From Cymodocea nodosa (taxonomy: Eukaryota; Streptophyta; Magnoliopsida; Alismatales; Cymodoceaceae), in contig CM072340.1 in NCBI GenBank assembly GCA_036874045.1, forward strand, positions 20,511,001-20,575,000: a stretch of DNA of 64,000 bases. The letters are read 5' to 3'. The notes below the pieces were generated by a model. It was not told the origin of the DNA. It searched no databases and worked only from the letters and a program-made list of their open reading frames with translations. Positions 1 to 12,100 of this stretch are shown one piece after another. Position numbers and translations under genes: made by a program. Position 1 is the stretch's first letter. Each line of letters begins with the position of its first letter.

Positions 1-1892
1 CACACTCACCCTTTACCCACCATAACAAACCAATTTAGTTTTTTTCTTTCATCTGATCTGCATCTTGCCTTGATCGGATGGTTCGATGCCATGGCGTAGC
101 CACTTAGCATTCAGGAGGATTTCACTCGCCCTGCGACGACAGCGAGTTGCAGATGATGATTGCCCTCAGCCTTCGTGCTTTCGGGTACTCTGTTATTCTC
201 CTCTCTGTTACTTTATCTCATAGTATCTATCCTTTAGAGATGGATGATGCGTAGTATCGATCTGTATCTCCGGGTGCGACGTTGACTGCGCCAAGGATGA
301 CTGGTTACGAGGAGTGGAGGGAGGGGCAGAGGGCTTTGGTGAACCGTGGTGGGGATTTTTGAAGGACGGAGCAGAGGTCGGGCTCTCTAGCCTCGCATAT
401 CAGGTTCCTAGGAAGGACGAGTCGGATCGTGATTCCGAGATGTCAACTTCTCTGGAAAGGGGTCAATTGTTTTCCTCCGTTATTCAGAGACATACGAGTT
501 TCCGTGTATTTCGTTTTGGTTGGTTGATTTTGTGTTGTATTTTTAGTGTACTTCGCTAATTGCACAATGGTAGGTGTATCCCCCGGGTTTGAATATCGAT
601 TCAAGTTTGACTGCATGCCTATTCACGATTCTGATGTGAATTGATGGTATTCCACTGAGAATCATTGCTAAGATTATCAACTTTGAGCATGCAATTCTCC
701 TAGTGTGGCATTATTCGGTTAATATTCCATGCAGATACATCATGAAGATGATAAAGTGTGGTGTTAAAGGCTTTGGAGGCTTAGTGAGCTTCCACGCTTA
801 TATGCATTTTCATAGCAAATTAGGTTTACCATGAAGGTCAGTAATCAACAAAAAACTATTCATGAATTTTCTTGTTTCCCAAAATTACAACGTGTAATAT
901 TTGTAGACATTTGTTCTTGTCTTCTACTTCATCCCGTAACTTTTAGAAGCCTGTGTGGATCCAAAAACAGTTATGTAATCAGACAGAATGTTATAACGCA
1001 ATTGTGTAAACAAAACCTGTACAAACAGTCGTGAATACCTAAAATGAGAGGCCAAGTTTATTCACTAGTGTACACAATGTTTGAACGGCTGTGTCAGCTA
1101 TTATTGAAACACTGAAAATTATGCACTTTGTAGTATTATTAGAATAAAAACAAGTCAATGCATTGGTGACTGCCTTGATAACCATGCATCTAATTCTGCT
1201 AATAATATTTTGTGACACAAGATCATTACACTATGGCTCGTACATTTAACCAGATTTTTGGTAAGATTTCAATATAATGCTCAGCAGTTTTCTTACATTT
1301 TCTTTGATATGATTTTATCTAATAGCTTGAACTCAATATCTACGCCTTCTATGCTCTATACTCTACTTTCTAATTTTAGTTCCATTCTATGGTTGTGTTG
1401 AACACATTGATGGTGAAATAATATTTTTTGTCACCGTTCTTTGTTATTGCTGCTTTTATGCTAACGATTATTTCTTAAATAAGCAGAAGTTAATATTTGA
1501 TAAGCCCGCAAATGGAGTGTGGAAGATAGGTCTTGCGACAAATATGGATGAGACAATCATCACAATTAATGATATTGTCTTTGTTGTTGACTGTAGCAAC
1601 GCAAAAGAAGCATCATATCATGCTATGAATAATACACCTTGTTTACTTCCTTCTTGGATCTCAAAGGCTTTTGCTTGACAGGTAACCATTCTTTTGCATC
1701 TTCAAACAGGTAAGTAGGCTTCTTGGTTCTTTCGTTCTTCCTGATGCCTTTATATTCAATTGTGGGTGTAGTGTATGTGGTTGTGTTAAAGAAGCCTTTG
1801 TCATTCTTCTTAATCTGCCTTCAAACTTGGATATAATAATGTAATGGCACGGTTATTGGACCATAAGTTCACATGTTATTGGTTAAACATAC

Positions 1893-1998
1893 AATTTTTA
1901 AGTTTATATTATAAATTCAAATCACTCAAAATATTATAATCTCCAAATTTTTAAGTTTATATTATGCGTTCAAATGACTCAAAATATTATAATCTCCA
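1893..1998. repeat. 53-bp tandem duplication
   Basis: Two adjacent 53-bp copies (1893-1945 and 1946-1998) begin AATTTTTAAG and end ATAATCTCCA. They differ at about four positions. The repeat lies in an intron-like part of the helicase pseudogene. Confidence 0.85.
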
Positions 1999-2092
1999 AA
2001 TTGCGATTACCTTCTTTTTCATATTTATCCATATAGACTATGGTGGACCTGATGATAATTAAAATGACCTGCATTATATGTTTCTAAGTCCA

Positions 2093-2440
2093 ATCCAAGC
2101 TTCTTTTGTTAATGGAAGAATCTTGACAGATGGCTTTATTTCAGCCCAAGAAGGTTTGCGTGATTGTTGGGCTTTAAGACACCTAGAGTTCTTTGCAAGG
2201 TAGACTTCAGAAAAGCCTTCGATAATATTAGTTAGAGACTCTTGCTTGAGGCGTTGCAAATGCATGGTTTCCTGCCCAAATTGAATGGATGGATTAAAAA
2301 AACTTTAGTTCAGCTAAAGGTTTGGTGCTAATTAATGGCTAATCCAGAGGTTATTTCCCTTTTTGTTGTGGTGTAATACAAGGTGAGCTTCTCTCACCAT
2401 TGTTCAATCTAAGGGTGAATGTGTTGTCCTGTATATCTTC
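2093..2440 (+). mobile_element. L1-type LINE reverse transcriptase fragment
   Basis: The translated stretch follows the order seen in plant L1-type reverse transcriptases: QASFVNGRILTDGFISAQE (compare NQ-x-AF-x-GR-x-I-x-D), then DFRKAFDNIS, then LLLEALQMHGFLPKLNGWIK, and last LLSPLFNLRVNVLS (compare DPLSPLLFNL). Stops and frame changes interrupt it. Only the palm and finger part of the domain is visible. No endonuclease, 3' tail or target-site duplication was found, so this is a short, old fragment. It lies between helicase blocks, which suggests insertion into an intron of that gene before or after it died. Confidence 0.8.
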
Positions 2441-4556
2441 AAGCAGTCAAATCAGGGGAACATAATCCTATATGTGTAGATTATTAAAAAATATTAGAGT
2501 ATTTTCACACGTTAGTTGAAATAATTGTTACCAAACATTCATTGAAGATTGAGAGGAAAATGGTTGTCTTTATTGTGTTGCTTTGACTTATCTCTGTTCA
2601 TTAGGATGGGCACTTGAAAATGTTGAGTAGTTAGCTGGAATTCTCCATGAAACCTGAATTAGCATAAATGTATCTGGCTCTGATTCTCCTCAAAAGAGAG
2701 ATTCAGGAACTAATACCACACAGTGAGTGTAACACCATTTATCTGTTTTTAGTTGTCTAGTATCCTTTAAAAGGTTGTTTAAGCAAAGACTCCGAATTTC
2801 AATGAATAATTTTTGTATTGTGTTAATTATAATATTGCTTTTTCAATGGCAAGAATAAAAATTCAAAATTTGTTAAAGGATATAGAGTCGAACTATATTA
2901 TTGTCTCAATGCTTTGGACTTTTTGTACTGCCTTGGAAATTGTCGCATAAACTTTTCTTGCTAAAAACTTTTGGATGTACGAGGTTTAGCACTGAAATTT
3001 TATTTGATGTTTTGTTATCTTAGAATCTAAATTATTTGAAATTTCTGTTCTATGGTGACTTTAGTCCTTTTTCGGATTCAACAGAAAATGAAGCCTAAAG
3101 CAGAAAGAATCCGGTGAGGAACCCCTTTCAATCATGCAGTTGCTCATAACAGAGGATCCGCGCAGTGGAAACTTTGTTTTTGGTCGTAAAAAATTGGTTC
3201 CCGCAAAGTCCAATAACAAAATCCTCTAGTGGCAGAGAAGAAAATCCAAAGAGCCACTTCAAACTCTTCTGGCTCGAGCAGGATATGATAATCCAGTTTA
3301 CACAACGAGAGGAGTTAAATCACTTCCAGAGCCACAGTGGAGTTCTATGGGATGCAGTTTGTTGGACAGCCATGAAGCAACAAGAAGCCTGCAGGGCACA
3401 AACAGCTAGAGGCATTGGAATGGCTCAATGCCGGGGTCCCTTTGGGTTCACGGCATATTGACAAGCATTCTATTATGCTTAAACAGAGCTAAGATGAAGA
3501 AATATCGTATACAAGCATATTCATCGAATACTTGTAGGAGGCTGTAGATTGTTTGCCTACTCCATCCAGTATCAAACTTGTACTTAACGAGCAATACCAT
3601 CGCAGCTAGTCGGCATTCGGGCCGGGGTTCTTAGAATGCACAGCATGACAGGAGAAAAGCAAGATCAGACAACAGATAAGGAGAACAGGAGGGCGCAAGA
3701 GTCAAATTGGAAGCACACAGTTATCCATCCCATTCTTTAGTTGTAGTTGAAGGGTAAAAGTAACTAATAAGTGCCTCTTTGAGCTCTTATTAACATTTAT
3801 AATTTTGATAAAGAAATCATTGTCTAACGACTGCCTCTTAAACTCACTTGGGGGGTTCATTAAGTACTAATTATATATTAACTTGCGCTGCAGCAGCAGC
3901 TGTAACAGATCAAGAGAAGGTGCAAGGTGCCACTTTGGGAAATGTGGACTCCTGAGAACCACATGGAACGATCACTGCGCTTCTGAGCTTCTCTGAGGAC
4001 CCCCATTGATTGTGGTGGCAGTGTTAGCCCTGGCATTTGACTAATGGTCTCTTCCAGCAAAAAAACACACACCCACACCAGTAATCTATCTGCACTTGTC
4101 ACGCCGGAACAGTATCCTCGGCGCTGAGCTGAGTAATAGCACCTGAAGCTGAGGCACCCACCTACTACCGCTGAGTCCCAACCCAATACATTATTGGAAC
4201 CAGGGATGGCAACTATGGTCTGGTATGGACACCCAACAGTAGAGTGACCACACAATTTTTAATTTTTTTTCACCGCAGCTCGTGGAAAATCTGTTGAACA
4301 TGAAGATGGCCAGTCGACCACCGTATTGATTAAGCTCTCTGTGATGTTCATTTTCTCTGTCGTCTGATCCCCCTCCACCCACCGGACATCCATGAGGCGA
4401 ACATAATCCGCTGTTCTCCTCGTGTCTTTTGTGCTTGTGGCTTGATACTGGTACATCATAGATGTTGATATTTATTAACATAAAGATTGAATTTGAATTA
4501 ATACATGATAAATATTTTTACTTATTATTGATTACTTTTGATATGAGATTTTACAT

Positions 4557-4682
4557 AATATCAAAGTAATTTTACGTACGTCTATCTATAAGATATTTGA
4601 AAGCAAAAAATAAATTATAAATATCAAAGTAGTTTTACACGTGTCCATCTATAAGATATTTGTAGGCATAAAATAAATTATA
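4557..4682. repeat. 63-bp tandem duplication
   Basis: Two adjacent copies (4557-4619 and 4620-4682) share AATATCAAAGTA, CATCTATAAGATATTTG-like and ATAAATTAT segments, with roughly ten differences. The surrounding sequence is AT-rich and intergenic. Confidence 0.8.
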
Positions 4683-6593
4683 AACAAGAGAGAATGTTAA
4701 AAAAGTTTCGTAACATGGGAATTGGATGATATTTTTTTTTTACTTATTATTAATTAATTTTTCCTTCACTTCCTTCGTGGACCACGTCGACCACATGATC
4801 CGTAGTTTTGATTACTCCTAGTCGGGTTGGGACTGTAAGATTTAAAACTTGGAGACCAAGGTATCTTAGCAAATAACATGGTTCTTACTTTTCCCATCTC
4901 ATGGTGCTCTTGGGATGCGCACACATTGAATTCCTAAACTAAATCAACTTGTCTGAGACCTATCTTATCTTACTTCTTATTTTATCTTCTAACATGTTCT
5001 CTCTCTCCATCTTTTGGAGATTTGTTTCCCCTCCAATTCAACTTGCCCATCTGCGAGTGGTTATTATAAAGGAGAGACAGACACACAGAGAGAACAGTGG
5101 AATGTGTAATAACTTAACTACTGTGTTTGTAAACTAATTCAAGGAACCGAGTTAGGTACGCTTGTTGTGTGATCATTTCACGTTATTTATTATTCAAATT
5201 GTAATAACTACTACATCGATCATGTTGATGGAGTTGGTGAAGACCATTGATGAATTGAACGAACTTGCTTCCTTTTTCGTTAACCACAAAATGGTGTTGT
5301 TGATTCGCAATATATACTAAAAGGAAACTTTGTGATAACTTTCTTGCTTTAAGCTTTCTTCTTCGTCTTCTTCTTCTTGTTCTTGCATCAGATTCTGGCG
5401 TACTTTGTTGGAGGAAGCAGGGATATGAAATTGGAAAGTGATGTCATGGAGAGGAAGGGATGATGAAATTGGCGATGATCACAATAAGAAGCACTAAGCC
5501 AGCTCTGCGGAATTCATGGGCGACGTGTTTCTCCTTCTGATTAATCCATGGGCGACGCACAGATGGGTTTGATGTAAGGAACAAAAAGAAGGAAAGAAGA
5601 CGACCGCGTTGTTTGTTCCTGCGAGATACGGTCATACGCCCGTGGCCACGCCACCCACCATGCAGAAAACGACCTCGTCCCCTTTTCCATCCCACGCACA
5701 CGCACGCTTCCGCCTGGATTTCGGCATTTGATTTGTTCTCTACCAAATAAAAATAACAATAAAGACTCTTAAATGTCGAGTAGATCAACACAGGGAGAAG
5801 AGAATAACGCATGTAAAAAACATAGCATGTACGAAGAGAAGGAAATTAAAATTAAAAAAAAAAAAAAAAAAACCATGGGTGGGCCGCCGCCGTACCCGTA
5901 CATCAATCTGATCCGTGAACGACGAGACCCCGTTCGCTTCGCTCCGAGGCCACCGTAACCGCCTTCGCACGTGAATACCCTCCCAACACAAATCCAATTC
6001 CTATTTTACCCTTTCAAATTTTTTAAATGATTAATTTTTAAAGAATCGCTCCTGAACCTTTTACTCTCTTCTGTTCTTTTGATTCCACCGTCGTCAAAAA
6101 AATCGGGCAAGTGCATGCATCCAAGTGTGACTTGGATTCATCACACCACCACTCTCATGTCGCCACACAGCACCGATGCATCAGAACAGTTCCTTCTCGT
6201 TCCCAACAGTGAAAGTAACCGGAGTGAGAGCTTCCATCCACTCTACTCCAGGTCATGCGTTTTCCTTCCTTTTACCCCCATGGGTTTGAATGGGGAAGGC
6301 GGGGTGGTGGTGGGTTAACAGCTAAACAGCCTGCAGAACGAGAGGCTGTGAGGTGAGAAACGAGGGATGATGATCCAGCGGAAGGAAATGGAGTGGGGGT
6401 GGGGGCTGTACCAAACCCCACGGTGGAATGGCCAGTAGTCAGTTCACTGTTGCAGTCAAAAGGAACAGAGTACAACACAACCAGTGATGGCTGGTACTCC
6501 ACGACTGTGAGTGGTGTGAGCGTGGAGAACATCCATCCAACTTGAGTGTACTGGCAATCATGGGCAGTAAAATGAAGTTCGTGTGTGCCTACA

Positions 6594-6629
<36 letters not shown>
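6594..6629. repeat. (TTA)n microsatellite
   Basis: About 12 uninterrupted TTA/ATT trinucleotides. A likely length-polymorphic simple repeat. Confidence 0.95.
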
Positions 6630-7439
6630 TTCTGTCAGATCTGTACACGCTCGTCACAATTTAAATTTCAGTAAATAATACATGTTTACCAGTAACGTTA
6701 GTATTATCGGAGCGAAGATTTCATTCATATGATCGGTTCGTTGATCTTGCTGCGGAGGAAAATTCCTTTCTTTTTCATCTGCGTGCATGAGGAAAGGTCC
6801 GCCCAGTTGGTACCATGCTGTTTTGGATTAGAGCGCCCTTTACTGTGTTGACTTGGAACCGCGGTGCCCTTGTCTGGCCGGGCCATTTCACTTCCTTTAC
6901 ATTCTCGCTGAGAGTGCTGGTGTTAACTTTCTTTCTCTGCTCTGGTTATTTGATGCATATGACCAATGATGCACCCAACATCAAATTGTCTGTGCTTCTT
7001 TTTTAACCAATGTGAGTTAGGCAGTGCATTTCTTCTTTTACTTTATCTTGGGTAAAAAGGAACCAGCTGGATTTGATCAGTAAAAAAATGGTATAATCTG
7101 TCTGATTGATCTTTCACTCTGCCGTAAGAATATGGATTTGAGTTCACGCATACATACATATTATTATTACGGGGGGAAAGTTTTAACGTTAAGTAAAAGA
7201 TTTCCCTTGCAAAAAAATTTGAAAGTCTTTCTTTCTCTTCCGTCACATTTTTTTATGTGAAATTGAAGAAAAAAACCGAGCTGCATTTTTGGGCAGAAAG
7301 GAATCTTTCTCAAAGAAATCAATCAATCAATCAATCATGGAATATCCATCCTGAGGGCTACTCCCGTCATTTTGCCAATCCTCCTGTAATATCTCCCCAT
7401 CTCAGGGGCATTTCCGTAACCTCAAGGCACGTAAAAATC

Positions 7440-9102
7440 TAATCCTTTCCGCTTTGACCGTCGCATGCCTCCTCTTGTTTTCGGTCTTCTCTCCGTTTCT
7501 TCATCCCCCTCCCCTCTCTCTCTCTATAGTTCTCGTTGTCGTTGTCGTTGTCGTCGTTGTTGTCGTCCATCTCTACTTCTGGGACGAAGGGAGGGGGGGT
7601 GTGTGGGGGGGGGGGTGGGGGGGGTGGGGGGACGGTGGGAGGAGGACGACGAGGGGGGAGTGGACGGCGGAGATCTCCTCGTGCGGGACATCGTACGGCG
7701 AACAGAGGCTGTCTGGCATTTGAAGCTCCCCACCTTTTAAAGGTATCATCCATTCTCCTTTCGATTCCTTTTCCTGTCAAATCCCCTCTCTCTTTCTTCC
7801 TTCTTCTTTCCCTCCTTTCTTCTTCTTTCGTTCTTTCCATCTCTGGTGGTGGCGATCGTTTTCGATTCTCACGCCTTCCTCCTCCTCCTCCTCCATCTGC
7901 TCATGCTGCAATCTGGTCGCTTCTGTTTGGGCCCCTTCAGTTTTCTCCGACTGTGGGTTGTTGAAGGTTGGAGGATCTCTTCTCGGTACTCCGTTGGTTT
8001 CCGCAGTTCTCGGATTGGGCTACGAGGTATAGGATGGTGTCTAGTAATCAAGTCGATGTCTTTCCGCTCTTCTGCCTCGAACATCCGATTTTTCTCCGAA
8101 TTGTTTTCTACAATTCTCTCGGAATTTCTCAAACGTAATTATTGTTTTTAACGGAAGTTTGTTCGCGGTGGTTCTGTTTGTATTTCTTGCATTTCCACGA
8201 GTAGGTTTGTCTGGATAGATATCATCTCCGTCTGGCAGATGCTTCGTCCTTTTTTGTTGCGTTGCTGCATTAAGTTTAGTAGAGGGACCATTGTGGTCCT
8301 CCGTCTCTCTCCCTCTGTCTCTCTCTCCTTTTCATGGAACGAATTTGTGGTATGGTGCCATTCTTTCCAGAGTGGAGTATTGATGTTTGGTTTTCGGTCG
8401 CGTTTCTTTTGGAAGCAAGCCAGCTCTTCTGTGGCAGGCTAGCTAGCTGCCCATTTTTTGCCGTGGCTTGTTTTTTCTTGGGTCTTTTAGTTATTTCAAT
8501 GGAAGAGCACGCTTTCCTGCTCTCAACGAGGCCATTGCCCTCATTCGTGTTTGTAGATTTAAAAACTGACGACGAAGTTAATACGGGTAGTCGTGAGTGT
8601 CAAATGACATGCTATTCCAAATTTCCCGAGTATTCCAGCCTTTGGTTTTGTGCACGCCAACTATCTTTGAAATTATATAATTTGGAATGACGGTAAATTT
8701 TCTGCGATGCGTTTTCCCTGTAGTTTCCCGATGATGACGAGAAGGATGGTATTTATATAATGAGATGATTTGATTTTTGGTGACCCGCCATCTCTCCTCT
8801 TTTTTCTCGCCTATTTGAGTATACATGATGTGATATCACAGCTGTGAACTTGCTTTCGGGATATCATGTGACAGCGCAAATGATTCCATTTGATGCTTCG
8901 GACTCATGTATATATATTAATAATATATATATTGACACACACACTCACACTTGTTACCAAACAGCATTGTTTTCTTCTGCTAAATAAATTATTATGTATA
9001 AATCATTAGTCATTGAAATTTCCTCTTGCTTTCTCTGTTAATTTCAAAAAAATAATAGATTTCTGTTTCCTTTTTCAGAAACCAGATATTTTTTAAATAT
9101 TT
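7440..9102 (+). promoter_or_regulatory. PSS1 leader/promoter region with CT-rich and G-rich tracts
   Basis: A CT-rich block (about 7500-7530), a GTT/GTC repeat (about 7530-7570) and a long G-rich tract (7589-7665) precede the PSS1 coding start. A polypyrimidine tract ending in CAG at 9078 lies 24 bp before the first ATG, so the start codon probably sits in the second transcript exon, behind a 5' UTR intron. The upstream donor could not be fixed; AG/GT sites near 7742 and 8027 are candidates. The many overlapping frames here come from low-complexity sequence and are not genes. Confidence 0.55.
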
Positions 9103-12100
9103 ATGGCCATGGAGGTAAATGGCCTACGGAATTCAAGAAGACCGCTGCACATAACCCAAGAAAATAATAAAGAAGAATTACAAAGCAATATAGACGAACT
9201 TGATCCATGGACTGCTTGGGCCTACAAACCCCGGACAATCACTTTGCTACTTTTTGGTGCATGTCTTTTGATGTAAGCACTATATTTACAGCTGCCAAAT
9301 TTGATATATGAAGAAAATCTCACTTCAACTGTTTCTGTAAGATATAATTAACTTTAGGCAGTTAAGTTGGCTAGTATTATGTGGTTTCAAATTTCCACTT
9401 AGGATTTAAATCTTCGTGTGTCTATATTCTTACCATTTTTAAAAATACCATTTCGGTAAGCTATTTCTTTCAAGAAAATTGGGTACCAGTTTTTCACTTA
9501 TCACCTTATATCAGGGCAAAATCCTTGTCTTAAATTTGGACGAATACTTAGAATATGGGATGGAAGTTGTTGCCTAGATTATATTTCATCAAGTTGCATT
9601 GCTGCGACCATAATTGCTCAGACTTCGGAAATTATTGAGGTTTTTAGTTGGTCAGAAGTGTTTCTCTCTCTAGTTTTTGAAGGAAAAATGCTTTCTCTGC
9701 TGACTGATTTTGATTTATTTTCCTGCTTCTATTTTTCATCATTTGAGAATTGAATAATTAGGAAAATGGTCAATAACTATGAGTAGTATAGAAATGCATT
9801 ATACATTTAATTATGCATGAGCCAAGTCAGGTTTTTCTTGTCTTTTTCTGTGGTTATCTTTAATTTCAATGTTATTCTATGCATCATATTTATGATCCTA
9901 CGATTGACTGAATAAGTTTGGCATATATGCCATATTAAAATATAACCACCGTAATATATCTCAAAATATTTCTTGACTTTCAGTTGGTCAAGTGGAGCAT
10001 TTGTTTCAGAAACCACAGATTCTTATGATAGTGTCACTTCTGTAAAGAGGTATGCTTTTTTGATACTATAAGGTTTGTCCTTCTTTTGATGTAATGATAA
10101 TTAACAGGGGGTAAATTCTTTTCCTGTGAAATTTGTAGGGGTGTTTGTGCTATGATTGCTGTGTTTCTTGCTTATTGTTTGCTTCAGGCACCCTCAACGT
10201 AAGTCAGTGCCTTCTGTGTTTCACTATTTAGCCTCCAGGACCAACTTATCTTTATCACCTCCTTGTTCAAATCTTGTTTACTGTTTTTGGACAACCATGT
10301 GCTTGTGCATATTTGTGTTAATGACTCCACTTGCTATGCACTGCTACTAGTCATTCTCATTCTTTCAAGTCCTATACTTCAGAAAATTTACATATTTGAA
10401 AATTTCTGTCCACTCCTTTCAGGGTGCTTATCAGACCACATCCTGCCATTTGGCGTTTGGTTCATGGAATGGCAGTTGTATACCTCGTTGCCCTTACATT
10501 TTTGCTTTTCCAGGTGCTTGTTTCTGGTGCAGATTGCTTTTGTTTAAATATTAGTGCACTTGACATTCTTTTTATAGGCTTTTATGCCCTTTTCTTCTAT
10601 GTTTATAGAAAGGAACATTACCGAGCTTACATAATTCCATTTCTTGGTTCTTGTTGAGAATCTCTCCATGACACCAAAAAGGTCATAAATAGTTAGTTGA
10701 AAATCACGTGTTTTCTTAAAAAGTAGAAAAGTATAATAATTATTCTTATAATTCACTGAGTAATCTCACTAAACACCAATTTGCCGTATTTTCTGAATGT
10801 TTTAAAGGTCTGTTTGGCAATTTGTTTGTCTCCAGCATTTCTGAAATTTTTAGAGCTTATTTTGAGTTTTTTTTTGGAAGTTTTATTTGGATGTACTAGT
10901 TTATCAAATTTTATTTCTTATTGAAAATGTCTAAAGTGGGAAGAAATGAATCCAAAGGTGTTTTATTCAAAATTTTTTGTTATTGGCATTTCAAGGAAAA
11001 ACACCTAAAATAATTTGAATTATCTGCTTATTAATCTTCAAACTCCTATAATTAGGATTTTATGTTGCATAATTTATCTGATATAGTAATTCATAATTCA
11101 TTTCTGTGTATCAGAGTCGTGATGATGCTCGCCAGTTCATGAAGTTCCTCCACCCTGATCTTGGTGTTGGTATGAAAGCAAATATTTGAAAATCCTCTTC
11201 CTATTTTTGGAAATGATGATGTCAAATCTTTTTCTTGCATGATTCATTCTAGTCCAACTTTCTTCCTGCAGAACTTCCTGAAAGATCTTATGGCTCTGAT
11301 TGTCGTATTTATGTCCCAGAGAATCCAAATAACAGGTTTATAAATGTTTATGTATGGTGTCTTCTTGACTATCTATTTTAAAATTTTGCATTCATTTTTA
11401 ATTATTTTTGTTCCCTCGTCAACATGATCCATCAAATACTAATTCTGCGTTTTAGATTTTGTAGGAAACATTATTTGATGAATTTGTCCCAGCTCACATC
11501 TTTGGATGGTGGGGGAAGGCTATAATGATACGAAATCAACCTCTCTTATGGGTTCTATCTATAGGTTTTGAGTTAATGGAGGTAAGTTTAGCAGTCTGGC
11601 TGGGTATGCCACTATTCTGGATTCTTTCTTATGGACATCTCTTATTCCTTAACTAAAATTTTGCAGTTCACATTCCGCCACATGTTACCAAATTTTAACG
11701 AGTGCTGGTGGGACAGTATTATCCTTGATATTCTGATCTGCAATTGGTTTGGTAAGTTACAGATAAGATCTTTGATAATTATTTGTTGAATGATTAACTT
11801 AACGCTTCTTTTCTAGATTATAAATGAATGGTGTCATTTAGGCTGTCCCTAGCTCGTCAATTGTCACATGCTTTTATAGTCCCAAGACTCCCAACAAACT
11901 ACAGAGCATTATTCAATCAATGCTACAAGTGTGATATTATGTAATTGATCAAGTAGGTGTAGTTCTTGATTAGCATCATTGGGAAATGAAATAATCCAAA
12001 ATACCTGCTATATAATACCAACCTTTGCTTTGGCATTCAATGCTTGATAACATGAACCTTGATTATTAGCGTATGCCTACTAATACCTTGAAAACTTCTG

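Larger units (their letters stand above)
240..3492 (+). pseudogene. Decayed DExH-box RNA helicase (DHX36/DExH1-like) pseudogene
   Basis: Three blocks in order recall plant DExH-box RNA helicases. About 290-480 reads like part of the N-terminal region (DGAEV, SSLAYQ, later SEMSTSLERG); this block is the weakest. 1487-1681 is an exon-like block with helicase motif V ([17 protein letters not shown]) and the family stretch [13 protein letters not shown]. It still has a CAG acceptor and a GTAACC donor, so the copy kept introns and is not a processed one. About 3240-3492 is the C-terminal dsRNA-binding domain (LLARAGYDNPVYTTR, VEFYGMQFVGQP, EALEWLNAGVPLGSRHIDKH, ending LKQS-stop). It is broken: a TGA where the family has Arg at the end of the motif V block, a frameshift and an in-frame TGA in the dsRBD block, and no visible DEIH, motif VI or HA2 region. 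A LINE piece lies between the last two blocks. The family call is firm; the exact paralogue is not known. Confidence 0.75.
3493..7440. other. Non-coding stretch between helicase pseudogene and PSS1 leader
   Basis: No gene is recognised. Short frames near 3.9-4.5 kb (minus) and 5.4-6.5 kb (both strands) have no recognisable domain and no exon-like context. The stretch holds a 63-bp tandem duplication (4557-4682), a poly-A run near 5855-5872 and a TTA microsatellite (6594-6629). Confidence 0.6.

Noticed and set aside
3878-4481. Overlapping minus-strand frames of 125, 96 and 66 codons
   Set aside because: No recognisable domain, three frames overlap, and no exon context. Treated as chance.
7439-7964. 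Many overlapping frames on both strands (up to 142 codons)
   Set aside because: They come from CT-rich, GTT/GTC and poly-G sequence; composition is low-complexity.
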